From: Seonamhaeicola maritimus
GTDB lineage: Bacteria > Bacteroidota > Bacteroidia > Flavobacteriales > Flavobacteriaceae
Direction: 5' to 3'
Assembly (NCBI RefSeq): GCF_008056315.1
Contig: NZ_VRKQ01000018.1
Span: 251,772 to 315,771 of the forward strand
Length of the DNA: 64,000 nucleotides
Positions 43,984 through 51,971 of the stretch are shown here, in pieces (the stretch's first letter is position 1; every line of letters begins with the position of its first letter). The notes beneath the pieces are model-generated. The model was not told the DNA's origin, did no database searches, and saw nothing but the letters and a program-made list of their open reading frames with translations. A program made the translations under genes and the position numbers.

Positions 43984-46503
43984 ATGAAGAAAATCATTGT
44001 TGTAGGTAATGGTATGGTAGGTTATAAGTTTTGTGAAAAATTTGTAGCTCAAGAGAATTCAAAAAACTTTAAGATTACCATATTTGGTGAGGAACCAAGA
44101 CCAGCTTATGATAGGGTTCATTTAAGTGAGTTCTTCGATAATCAAGATGCGAAGGCTTTAGAAATGGCTCCACGTGAGTGGTATGAAGAGCATGGAATTG
44201 AATTAATAAGTAATGAGCGTATTACTGATATTCATCGTTCTTCAAAGAAAATCACTACTTCAAAAGATTTACACTATAAATATGATTATTTAGTACTAGC
44301 TACTGGCTCCGCACCTTTTGTACCTAATATTAATGGAATTGAGAAAAAAGGGGTTTTTGTTTATAGAACCATTGAAGATCTTGAAGGTATGTTGGCTTAT
44401 GCTGATGAGATTCAAAAAGGAAGAAATGAAACAGTTAAAGCTGCTGTTTTAGGTGGTGGATTGTTAGGGTTAGAGGCTGCTAAAGCTGTTATGGATATGG
44501 GCTTAGAACCTCATGTGGTTGAGTTTGCACCTAAATTAATGCCAAGACAATTAGATAGAAGGTCGAGTAACGTATTGCAAGAGAAGTTAGAGTCTATGGG
44601 CATCAATATTCATTTATCAAAAGCTACAAATAAGATTCTAGGGGATGGTGCTATCACCGGAATGGAGTTTGGTGAGTATGACAAGATTGATGTTGAAATG
44701 CTTGTAGTTTCAGCAGGAATTAGACCTCGTGACGAGCTTGGAAAAACCTGTGATTTAAAAATGGGAACCCGAGGCGGAATTGTTGTTAATAACAAGATGC
44801 AAACCTCGGATCCTGAGATTTATGCTATAGGTGAAGTTGCACTTTATAATAACATGATATATGGTTTGGTAGCCCCTGGTTATGACATGGCAGAGGTTGC
44901 GGTTAGTCAAATAATAGGTAACTCTCATGTAATCATGCCGGAAGACATAGATATGTCTACTAAATTAAAATTAATTGGGGTTGATGTAGCTAGTTATGGT
45001 GAGCCGTTTATGCCAGTTGAAAAAGGATATTCTGTTGTTTTTGAAAATAAGACGAAAGATTTATATAAGCGTATTAACGTTAGTCATGATGGCAAGAAGT
45101 TATTAGGAGGAATCTTGGTAGGTGATGCATCAGACTATAATATGTTGCATCAAATATATTTGAACGGATTACCAATTCCTGAAGATGCGGAGGAACTATT
45201 AATTGGTTCTAGAGGCGATGGGGAAGGCGGATTTGGAAGTGTAATGGATATCCCAGATGCGGCTCAAGTATGTTCTTGTGAGAGTATAACAAAAGGCGAT
45301 ATTTGTTGCTCAATTACTGAAGGTGATTGCAATAATTTAGGTGATGTTATAGCTAAAACCAAGGCAACTACTGGTTGTGGTGGTTGTAAACCCATGGTGG
45401 TTGATTTAGTGAATGAATCACTTAAATCATTAGGAAAGGAAGTTAAAGAAACTATCTGTGAACACTTTGATTTTAATCGTCAAGAATTATACGATTTAAT
45501 TAAAATTAACAAAGTAAAAGACTATCAAGAAACATTAAACTTATTTGGTGAAGGCCATGGTTGTGAAATTTGTAAACCACTTATAGCTTCAATTTTTGCA
45601 AGTATCCATATGGAAACGCCTAATAAACAACCTGGAATTCAGGATACGAATGATAGATTTTTGGCAAACATTCAACGTAACGGAACGTACTCGGTTGTAC
45701 CAAGAGTTGCTGGTGGTGAAATTACTCCCGACCAATTAATTGTTATTGGTGAAGTTGCTAAAAAGTATGACTTATATACAAAAATTACCGGTGGACAGCG
45801 TATTGATTTATTCGGCGCGCAGATTCATGAATTGCCAATGATTTGGAAAGAATTAATTGATGCTGGTTTTGAAAGTGGACACGCTTATGGTAAATCATTA
45901 CGTACGGTTAAAAGTTGTGTAGGTTCTACATGGTGTAGATATGGTATGCATGAAAGTGTAACCTTTGCTATTGATATTGAAAACAGATATAGAGGTTTAC
46001 GTTCTCCTCATAAATTAAAAGGTGGTGTTTCTGGTTGTATTAGAGAATGTGCTGAGGCCAGAGGGAAAGATTTTGGATTGATTGCAGTTGATGGTGGTTG
46101 GAATCTTTACGTATGTGGAAATGGTGGAGCAACACCAAAACATGCTGTTTTATTGGCAGAACAATTAGACGACGAAACGGCTGTTAAATATCTTGATAGA
46201 TTTTTAATGTACTACATACGTACTGCAGGTCCTTTAGTAAGAACTGCGCCTTGGTTAGATAAACTTGAAGGTGGTATTGATTACTTAAAACAAGTGGTGA
46301 TTGAAGATTCTTTAGGTTTAGCTGAAGAGTTAGAACAGGAAATGCAAGGGTTGGTTAATAAGTATGAGTGTGAATGGAAACAGGCTATTGAAAACCCTGA
46401 AATGATTAAGCGTTTCAAACATTTTGTGAATTCTGATGATACAGATGATAACCTTGTGTTTGTGCCAATGCGTGAGCAAAAAATGCCAAAAGCTTGGGTT
46501 TAG
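43984..46503 (+). CDS. nirB: NAD(P)H-dependent nitrite reductase large subunit
   Basis: The 839-residue protein starts at ATG 43984 (MKKIIVVGNGMVGYKF); a frame reaching 43906 would cover the promoter. Order: FAD/NAD(P)H domain (1-~400), BFD-type [2Fe-2S] domain with CSCESITKGD and GCGGCKP (about 433-475), a second worn BFD segment (GCEICKP), then two nitrite/sulfite reductase half-domains. The siroheme-[4Fe-4S] ligands are C645, C651 (CVGSTWC) and C685, C689 (CIREC). It reduces nitrite to ammonium in the cytoplasm with NirD. Siroheme synthesis genes are not in the window. Confidence 0.95.
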   Translation: MKKIIVVGNGMVGYKFCEKFVAQENSKNFKITIFGEEPRPAYDRVHLSEFFDNQDAKALEMAPREWYEEHGIELISNERITDIHRSSKKITTSKDLHYKYDYLVLATGSAPFVPNINGIEKKGVFVYRTIEDLEGMLAYADEIQKGRNETVKAAVLGGGLLGLEAAKAVMDMGLEPHVVEFAPKLMPRQLDRRSSNVLQEKLESMGINIHLSKATNKILGDGAITGMEFGEYDKIDVEMLVVSAGIRPRDELGKTCDLKMGTRGGIVVNNKMQTSDPEIYAIGEVALYNNMIYGLVAPGYDMAEVAVSQIIGNSHVIMPEDIDMSTKLKLIGVDVASYGEPFMPVEKGYSVVFENKTKDLYKRINVSHDGKKLLGGILVGDASDYNMLHQIYLNGLPIPEDAEELLIGSRGDGEGGFGSVMDIPDAAQVCSCESITKGDICCSITEGDCNNLGDVIAKTKATTGCGGCKPMVVDLVNESLKSLGKEVKETICEHFDFNRQELYDLIKINKVKDYQETLNLFGEGHGCEICKPLIASIFASIHMETPNKQPGIQDTNDRFLANIQRNGTYSVVPRVAGGEITPDQLIVIGEVAKKYDLYTKITGGQRIDLFGAQIHELPMIWKELIDAGFESGHAYGKSLRTVKSCVGSTWCRYGMHESVTFAIDIENRYRGLRSPHKLKGGVSGCIRECAEARGKDFGLIAVDGGWNLYVCGNGGATPKHAVLLAEQLDDETAVKYLDRFLMYYIRTAGPLVRTAPWLDKLEGGIDYLKQVVIEDSLGLAEELEQEMQGLVNKYECEWKQAIENPEMIKRFKHFVNSDDTDDNLVFVPMREQKMPKAWV

Positions 46504-46567
46504 TGCGTTAGGTATTGGAGCTAGTTACCGTGTAACGCGGAAAGCCCGACCCAATAAGGGAACGCCC
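46504..46567. repeat. GC-rich palindromic intergenic element between nirB and nirD
   Basis: This stretch is far more GC-rich than its surroundings. It holds inverted arms GCGTTA (46504-46509) and TAACGC (46533-46538), and downstream AAGCCCGACCC...GGGAACGCCC. It resembles dispersed REP-like elements I recall from other Bacteroidota genomes, read on the minus strand as GGGCGTTCCC...GGGTCGGGCTTTCCGC. It starts right after the nirB stop and may affect nirB/nirD dosage. Confidence 0.45.
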
Positions 46568-46599
46568 AAATTAAAATTAAGAAAGTAAAATTTAGAGTG

Positions 46600-46977
46600 A
46601 TGCAAGATATACTAAGTAAGTACCAAACAGTTTTAGAAGCCGATGTTACCACATGGTTTGAAGTAGGCCAAGTTTCTGATTTTTTAGAAAATAGTGGGGC
46701 CTGCATAAAATATAAAGACAAGCAAATTGCAGTATATAACTTTACTAGAACGGGAAAATGGTATGCCTGCCAGAATATGTGTCCGCATAAAATGGAAAAT
46801 GTATTGGCATTGGGAATGATTGGTGACAAGGATGATATTCCAAAAGTAGCTTGCCCAATGCATAAGAAAAACTTCTCTTTAGAAGATGGTTCTAATCTTG
46901 GTGGTGAAGATTATAAAATTGCTACGTATCCTGTTAAAATTGAAGGCGGAAATGTGTATATTGGCTTTTCAGATTAA
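46600..46977 (+). CDS. nirD: Nitrite reductase small subunit, Rieske type
   Basis: The 125-residue protein (ATG at 46600; a GTG one codon earlier is also in frame) has Rieske [2Fe-2S] ligands C61-P-H63 (MCPH) and C85-P-M-H88 (CPMH). NirD proteins accompany NirB and often have an incomplete cluster site; here all four ligands are present. It lies 96 bp after nirB, separated by the GC-rich element, and 11 bp before the DUF4202 gene. Confidence 0.93.
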   Translation: MQDILSKYQTVLEADVTTWFEVGQVSDFLENSGACIKYKDKQIAVYNFTRTGKWYACQNMCPHKMENVLALGMIGDKDDIPKVACPMHKKNFSLEDGSNLGGEDYKIATYPVKIEGGNVYIGFSD

Positions 46978-46988
46978 AATGAAAAGTA

Positions 46989-47573
46989 ATGAAACCAACA
47001 CGATTTGAAACTGCAATTGCATTAATAGATAAACTAAACTCCGAAGACATAAATACATACCAAGTTAGTGGTATGGATTACCCAAAAGAATTGTTGTATT
47101 CTCAACGCATGACGCGTAAGTTATTACAATTTGAGCCTAATGCATCTAAGGCGTTACAAATTGCTGCAAGAGCACAACATATTTCCCGTTGGAAAATAGC
47201 TAGAGACGAGTACCCAATGGATAGAGTGGGCTATTTGAAATGGCGTGAAACCCTAAAAAGAATGCATGCGGAACTTACTGCAGATATTCTAAAGCAAGTA
47301 GGGTATGATGATCAATATGTTGAAAGAGTATCTCAGCTAATTAGCAAAAAATTAATAAAGAAAAACGAAGAGTCTCAAACGCTTGAAGACACAGTTTGTT
47401 TGGTTTTTCTAGATTACTATTTTGAAGAATTTGCGGCAAAACATGCAGATGATAAAGTGATTGACATTCTACAAAAGACTTGGAAGAAAATGTCTAACAA
47501 AGGACATGAAGCTGCTTTAAAACTAAATTATTCAGATAAAAATCTTTCTCTGGTAAAGCAAGCGATACAGTAA
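46989..47573 (+). CDS. DUF4202 family protein in the nitrite reductase operon
   Basis: The 194-residue soluble, helical protein matches DUF4202: YSQRMTRKLLQFEPNAS, QIAARAQHISRWKIARDEYP, HAELTADILKQVGY and LEDTVCLVFLDYYFEEFA. Conserved histidines and acidic residues in an all-helical fold hint at an HD-like metal site, but no activity is known. Placement between nirD and a nitrate-sensing kinase suggests a role in nitrogen or sulfur reduction. Confidence 0.8.
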   Translation: MKPTRFETAIALIDKLNSEDINTYQVSGMDYPKELLYSQRMTRKLLQFEPNASKALQIAARAQHISRWKIARDEYPMDRVGYLKWRETLKRMHAELTADILKQVGYDDQYVERVSQLISKKLIKKNEESQTLEDTVCLVFLDYYFEEFAAKHADDKVIDILQKTWKKMSNKGHEAALKLNYSDKNLSLVKQAIQ

Positions 47574-47588
47574 TAATAGCAATAAGCA

Positions 47589-49400
47589 ATGGCAAGCAAT
47601 CGTAATTCATTAGACCAAAGTACTTTTGAACGATTACGGCGTTTATACATTATTGCGCTTAGTGCTATTGCGCTGTCTGTTATTGTTAGCCAGATTTTAA
47701 TTAGGAAGCATTTAAAAGATCAAGAAAGTGATTCTGGTGTTATAAATGTTGCCGGTAGGCAACGTATGTTGAGTCAAAAGCTCACAAAAGAAATTTTATC
47801 GCTTTCTACAGAAGAAAATCTAAACAACAGAAAGGCCGAATTAGGTGAATTAAAGCAAACCTTATCGCTTTGGGTGTCTTCACATAATGCCCTCCAAAAA
47901 GGTAGTGATAGTTTAGGTTTGCCTGGGACTAATAGTCCTGTTGTTTCAAAAATGTTTGATGCTATTAATCCTGCTTTTAATTCTATTAAATCAGCTTCAG
48001 AAAGTATTATTTCAAAAATTGAGAACAATTCTGAGGTTTCAGATTTCATAAATGAAGTTGATATAGTCAAGCAAAGTGAAGGAGATTTTTTGGTTAAAAT
48101 GGATGGTATTGTAAATCAATACGATTTAGAAGCCGAAGAAAGGGTGACTTGGTTAAGAAAGTTAGAAATGTTCTTAATGTTTTTCACTTTACTGTTACTA
48201 TCGGCGGAGTTCTTATTTATTTTCTGGCCAACAGCTAAAACGGTTAAAAAGAGTATTTCAGAATTAATTTATGCTGAGAAAAAGGCCAAAGAAATGGCTT
48301 ATAATGCTGACGTTTTAAGTGAGGCTAAAGAGAAGTCTATTAGGGAGTTACGTGCTTTAAGTCATGCTATGGATGAAACACTGTTGTTTGCACGTATAAG
48401 TCCTAGTGGTGACATTTTACACATGGGTAATAAGTTTTCGAAACTATTTAAGTTGAGTAAATTTAATAAAGGTGTGAACTTTTCTAGAATGCTATCTATT
48501 AATGAAAGTGAACAGGAAGTAATAGATGATCTTATTTCAAAAAATAAGAAAACCGGCTGGCAAGGTGAAGTTAAGGCTACTACCAAAAATGGGTCTGATA
48601 TATGGTTAGAAATGGCTTTAATTCCATTTAACCCTGTTGATGAGCGCTCAGAACTTTTAATTATTGCTTCTGAAATTACCAAAAGAAAAGAAGGGCAGCT
48701 AGAAATTGAACGATTGACGAAGGCGAGTTTTGAGGAGAAAATGGATCAGCAGAAAATTGTTTCTAGTAAGATTATAGAAAACCAAGAAAAGGAACAAAAC
48801 CGTATTGCTAAAGATGTGCATGATGGTATCGGACAAATGCTCACAGGTTTAAAATATAATTTAGAAAGCATTAATATTTCTGATATTGAAAAAACTGCTT
48901 CAAAAATTGAGCATTTAAAAGAATTAACGGCTAATATTATTAAAGGGGTTCGTACCGCAACATTTAATTTAACGCCCCCTGAGTTAGCGGATCACGGAAT
49001 TGTACCGGCCCTGACTAAACTTACTCAGGAATTAGCTAGACTAACAGGAAAGGAAATATTACTGTTTAATAAGACAGATTTTGATGGGAGATTAGATTCT
49101 TTATCAGAGATTAATATTTATCGTATCACTCAGGAAGCCATTAATAATGCCATTAAGTATGCCGACTCAACTCATATTTTGGTGTCTCTATCCAGTAGTA
49201 AAGATATTCTAAGTATTGTAATTGATGATAATGGTAAAGGATTTGACCCTAGTAAAGTTAAAAAAGTAAAAAACGGTGATGGAGGTATGGGTATGACTTT
49301 TATGCGAGAGCGTATTAAGTATATCGATGGTAGATTGTTTTTACATTCTGAAATAGGGAAAGGCACTCGCGTTACACTTAATATTCCTTTAAAAAATTAA
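47589..49400 (+). CDS. NarX/NarQ-like sensor histidine kinase with PilJ-type sensor and PAS domain
   Basis: The 603-residue kinase has TM1 (about 19-38), a periplasmic helical PilJ-type sensor (about 45-185), TM2 (about 191-213), a PAS domain (about 255-365), the HisKA_3 motif IAKDVHDGIGQ with His 411, and a HATPase domain (QEAINNAIKYA, VIDDNGKGFD, GGMGMTFMRERI). The segment VINVAGRQRMLSQKL (51-65) recalls the nitrate-binding P-box of NarX. It most likely senses nitrate or nitrite and phosphorylates the response regulator encoded two genes downstream. Confidence 0.88.
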   Translation: MASNRNSLDQSTFERLRRLYIIALSAIALSVIVSQILIRKHLKDQESDSGVINVAGRQRMLSQKLTKEILSLSTEENLNNRKAELGELKQTLSLWVSSHNALQKGSDSLGLPGTNSPVVSKMFDAINPAFNSIKSASESIISKIENNSEVSDFINEVDIVKQSEGDFLVKMDGIVNQYDLEAEERVTWLRKLEMFLMFFTLLLLSAEFLFIFWPTAKTVKKSISELIYAEKKAKEMAYNADVLSEAKEKSIRELRALSHAMDETLLFARISPSGDILHMGNKFSKLFKLSKFNKGVNFSRMLSINESEQEVIDDLISKNKKTGWQGEVKATTKNGSDIWLEMALIPFNPVDERSELLIIASEITKRKEGQLEIERLTKASFEEKMDQQKIVSSKIIENQEKEQNRIAKDVHDGIGQMLTGLKYNLESINISDIEKTASKIEHLKELTANIIKGVRTATFNLTPPELADHGIVPALTKLTQELARLTGKEILLFNKTDFDGRLDSLSEINIYRITQEAINNAIKYADSTHILVSLSSSKDILSIVIDDNGKGFDPSKVKKVKNGDGGMGMTFMRERIKYIDGRLFLHSEIGKGTRVTLNIPLKN

Positions 49401-49405
49401 AAGTT

Positions 49406-49789
49406 ATGGCAAAAAAACTAATAAGCTCTGGTTCTACTTTTGAAGAGCAAATAGGCTATTCTAGAGCGGTTGTACAAGATAATTGGGTGTTTGTTTCAGG
49501 AACTACAGGCTATAATTACAGCACCATGACCATTAGTGAGGATATTATTGAGCAAACCGAACAATGTCTTATTAATATTAAGGATACTTTAGAAAAAGCA
49601 GAAGCTAGTTTATCGGATATTGTAAGAGTTACATATATGTTGCCTAATCCATCAGATTTTGAACAGTGTTGGCCAATACTTAAAAAGTACTTAGGTGAAG
49701 TTAAACCTGCCGCCACTATGATATCTGCGGGTTTAGCAAATAACAAAATGAAGATTGAAATAGAAGTGACTGCACTTAAAAATAAGTAA
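49406..49789 (+). CDS. RidA family enamine/imine deaminase
   Basis: The 127-residue protein has the RidA fold: an N-terminal strand with SRAVVQDNWVFVSGTTG, EQTEQCLINIKDTLEKA, VRVTYML and the C-terminal PAATMISAGLA. RidA proteins hydrolyse reactive enamines formed by PLP enzymes. The usual arginine of the active site (in the PxRxxxxV segment) is replaced here (KPAATM), so it may belong to the Rid subfamilies without known activity. Its place inside a two-component operon is unusual. Confidence 0.82.
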   Translation: MAKKLISSGSTFEEQIGYSRAVVQDNWVFVSGTTGYNYSTMTISEDIIEQTEQCLINIKDTLEKAEASLSDIVRVTYMLPNPSDFEQCWPILKKYLGEVKPAATMISAGLANNKMKIEIEVTALKNK

Positions 49790-49790
49790 T

Positions 49791-49821
49791 TACGTAGAAA
49801 TACTTAATTTTCTTATTTTTG
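49791..49821 (+). promoter_or_regulatory. Control region of the NarL-like gene with 10-bp-phased repeats
   Basis: TACGTA (49791-49796) and TACTTA (49801-49806) start 10 bp apart, as before nirB and narK. The position of the -7 box reads TAATTTTC (degenerate); a better match TATTTTTG follows at 49814-49821. The gene could therefore be self-regulated. Confidence 0.5.
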
Positions 49822-49840
49822 TAATCTGAATACATATTTT

Positions 49841-50506
49841 ATGGACAAAATTAAAGTAGTACTGGCAGATGACCATGAATTGGTTAGGGATGGTATAAAG
49901 GCACTTTTAGAGGATCAGAATGGGGTTGAGGTAATTGATGAAGCCTCCGATGGAAAAGAGGCTTTGGAAGTTATTGCAAGAAGCAAACCCGATGTGCTGA
50001 TTGTAGATATCCGTATGCCAGAAATGAATGGTATTGAAGTGGTAAAAACTTTAAATGATAATGGTGCAGGTATTAGGACTTTAGTATTGTCTATGCATGA
50101 TTCAGAAGAATATGTCGTAAAATCAATCCAAGCAGGAGCAGATGGGTATTTGTTAAAAGGAGCCAGTAAAGAAGAGTTTTTAAAAGCATTAAATAAAGTG
50201 GCATCTGGCGGAAAGTATTTTTCTGGTGATGTATCTGCTATAATTATGAATAATTTTGTTAGCGGGAATGCATCAGCTCCAGTTGCTCCAAAAAAGGAAC
50301 TTTCAGAACTACCTTTTAAACTGACTAAACGCGAAAAGCAAATACTTAGTTTAGTTCTTGAGTTAAAAAACAACAAAGATATTGCAGAGGAGCTTGAAAT
50401 AAGCAAGCGTACAGCAGAGGTACATCGTTTTAATTTGATGAAAAAATTAGAGGTTTCTAACCTTAAAGAATTGACTGATAAGGCTAAGGAGTTTCAGTTG
50501 ATTTAG
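49841..50506 (+). CDS. NarL/FixJ-type response regulator
   Basis: The 221-residue regulator has a receiver domain with the acidic pair D10-D11 and phosphate acceptor D56 (IVDIRMPEMNG), and a C-terminal LuxR-type helix-turn-helix (LTKREKQILSLVLELKNNKDIAEEL, KRTAEVHRFNLMKKL). It is the likely partner of the NarX-like kinase. The TAC(G/T)TA repeats before nirB, narK and this gene are its best candidate targets, since NarL of E. coli binds TACYYMT-type heptamers. Confidence 0.92.
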   Translation: MDKIKVVLADDHELVRDGIKALLEDQNGVEVIDEASDGKEALEVIARSKPDVLIVDIRMPEMNGIEVVKTLNDNGAGIRTLVLSMHDSEEYVVKSIQAGADGYLLKGASKEEFLKALNKVASGGKYFSGDVSAIIMNNFVSGNASAPVAPKKELSELPFKLTKREKQILSLVLELKNNKDIAEELEISKRTAEVHRFNLMKKLEVSNLKELTDKAKEFQLI

Positions 50507-50583
50507 GGGTTTTAACTCAGTTCTTTTGATTAACCATCTATACGAGATAATGAAAATAATAAATATTAACTTTTGAAGAATAG

Positions 50584-50621
50584 GCTAGTGCTTTTCATAA
50601 TAGCCATTGTTAGGCACTGGC
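50584..50621 (-). repeat. attC-like site at the downstream end of cassette A
   Basis: GCTAGTGC (50584-50591) can pair with GCACTGGC (50614-50621), and GTTAGGC (50609-50615) matches the integron core GTTRRRY. On the minus strand the cassette ends GTGCCTAACAATG, complementary to its own beginning at 51225-51233. Confidence 0.5.
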
Positions 50622-51233
50622 ATTTATTTTTATTTATTCGCATCTTTTCTTAATTCCAAGTCCATTTCTAACTGCTGAAGCCAAAATCCATCACTTTCCA
50701 TCACTTCCGAATCAGCATTTTTTAAGTCCAACGTTAGCTTTTCGAATTGTCCATTTGTAAAATCAGAGTTGAGAAATGCATCTTCTCCATTTTCCATTTG
50801 CACTCTTTTTACAAAATCCCGATAAGCTATTAAACATTTGCCGGTAGCGGAAAGGTCAGAATTAAAAGGTTGCGAACTGAAATAATCCTCGTGGTCCAGA
50901 TATTCTATTCGGTCATTATTTCCAGTATTTATGACAATTGGGTCTCCGTCATTACAAGAGCCAATAACTATGTACTTTTCAAATTCGGGTTCTAAAAAGT
51001 CATAAATAGTTGTCAATTTTTGAACACTATCATTAACATCATTAGAATCTTTAGTGAAAGATAGAAAAGGAGCAGCTCTATCTGGTAATCCCGATTTTTC
51101 AAGAAATTCAATAGAGCTTTCTGAAAGCCCGAGTCCATTAAGTTTTTTCAGACTGATTGGATTGAGATTGTTCTCGTCTAAAGTCCATATGTTTTTAAAT
51201 TCCTTAGGTTTCATTTTTCAGCTTGTGCCTAAC
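50609..51233 (-). mobile_element. Integron-like gene cassette A (SUKH gene)
   Basis: Read on the minus strand, this 625-bp unit begins GTTAGGCAC and ends GTGCCTAAC, exact complements, with one gene between them in the same orientation. Matching complementary ends specific to each unit are the hallmark of integron cassettes, because both ends come from one attC site in the circular form. No integrase gene is seen in the window. Confidence 0.55.
50630..51214 (-). CDS. SUKH/SMI1-KNR4-like protein
   Basis: The 194-residue protein has the SUKH pattern: a helical N-terminus with LGLSESSIEFLEKSGLP, the central strands FEKYIVIGSCNDGDPIVIN and IEYLDHEDYF, and helices after it (ATGKCLIAYRDFV). SUKH proteins are often immunity proteins against polymorphic toxins. 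No toxin gene is next to it; in a cassette context it may be an orphan defence gene. The gene fills almost the whole cassette. Confidence 0.7.
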   Translation of the reverse strand: MKPKEFKNIWTLDENNLNPISLKKLNGLGLSESSIEFLEKSGLPDRAAPFLSFTKDSNDVNDSVQKLTTIYDFLEPEFEKYIVIGSCNDGDPIVINTGNNDRIEYLDHEDYFSSQPFNSDLSATGKCLIAYRDFVKRVQMENGEDAFLNSDFTNGQFEKLTLDLKNADSEVMESDGFWLQQLEMDLELRKDANK

Positions 51234-51359
51234 GGTCTTTTATAACCGTCAGTTACGGGTTTAAATTTACTAATTTTCGACTAAACATTGACGCTCGTAA
51301 TTCCGAGTGGATTCGGATTTAGTCGAATCTACCGTAATTGACTTTATACATTGTTAGCT
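51227..51359 (-). repeat. attC-like cassette junction with long foldable palindrome
   Basis: Nested inverted repeats bring the ends together: CTAAC (51229-51233) with GTTAG (51353-51357), CAGTTACGG (51250-51258) with CCGTAATTG (51332-51340, one G-T pair), and CGACTAAA (51278-51285) with TTTAGTCG (51318-51325). A single-stranded fold of 133 nt with unpaired spacers resembles an attC site of larger size class. It separates the two cassettes. Confidence 0.6.
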
Positions 51360-51767
51360 CTTGTTTTTTATTCATTCTGTTTACACTCTTTCAGCAAGTC
51401 ATTTTTCAATTCAGATGAATTCACAATTTTTGCCTCATTTTTTTGATTTAGAAAAACAGCTAAATTTAATTCGTCAGATTTATCTCTTCTCAACCAATTA
51501 ATGAATTTATATAAGTTCTTTTTCTTTACGTATTTTGATTTTTCCAATTTTATATGTCTTTGTGCGAAATCTTTTTTAGGGAAAACCATTATACATTCAA
51601 TTCCATTTATGTTAGGTGTACTTATTTGCCAAAATTTCCCGTAAATCAAAAATATAGTTTCAAAGTCAGCAACTTTGCGCACTAAATAGTCGTAACGTTC
51701 AGCATTATTTAATTCAATTATATTTTGATGTTTTTTATCGTGCATTTTTGTTTGATGAGAGCTAACG
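51353..51767 (-). mobile_element. Integron-like gene cassette B (DUF2750 gene)
   Basis: On the minus strand the unit begins GTTAGCTCT (near 51766) and ends AGAGCTAAC (near 51353), again exact complements but with a sequence different from cassette A. The matching of ends within each unit and difference between units argues for two separately acquired cassettes inserted in tandem. Confidence 0.55.
51368..51745 (-). CDS. DUF2750 domain protein
   Basis: Starting at ATG 51745 the product has 125 residues; a longer frame from 51814 would cross the cassette boundary. The core NNAERYDYLVRKVADFETIFLIYG, then VFPKKDFAQRH and FINWLRRDKSDELNLAVFLNQ, resembles DUF2750 (pattern AERYDYFxRKVAD...). DUF2750 proteins are small, often encoded near SMI1/KNR4-type immunity genes; function unknown. 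Confidence 0.65.
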   Translation of the reverse strand: MHDKKHQNIIELNNAERYDYLVRKVADFETIFLIYGKFWQISTPNINGIECIMVFPKKDFAQRHIKLEKSKYVKKKNLYKFINWLRRDKSDELNLAVFLNQKNEAKIVNSSELKNDLLKECKQNE

Positions 51768-51971
51768 TATGGATAGATGCAATTGGCTTTGTTCCTCATT
51801 TTGTTCATCATCAAATATAATTAAATACCTACAATCCTACTTCATAGTAACAACTACATATCAGTTTTATCCTTTTCTTAATTCTTATAAATAAACACTA
51901 ATTTAAGGGTGGTTTTAGCATATCTTCAAAATCCTACTTCCTAAATTATCAATCTCATATTTATTGGTAAT

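Noticed and set aside
49915-50406. 163-codon open frame on the minus strand
   Set aside because: It lies wholly inside the response regulator gene, is serine/phenylalanine-rich as expected of an antisense shadow, and has no promoter or family.
51746-51814. Longer start of the DUF2750 gene
   Set aside because: It would read through the cassette boundary GCTAACG; the DUF2750 core begins after ATG 51745.
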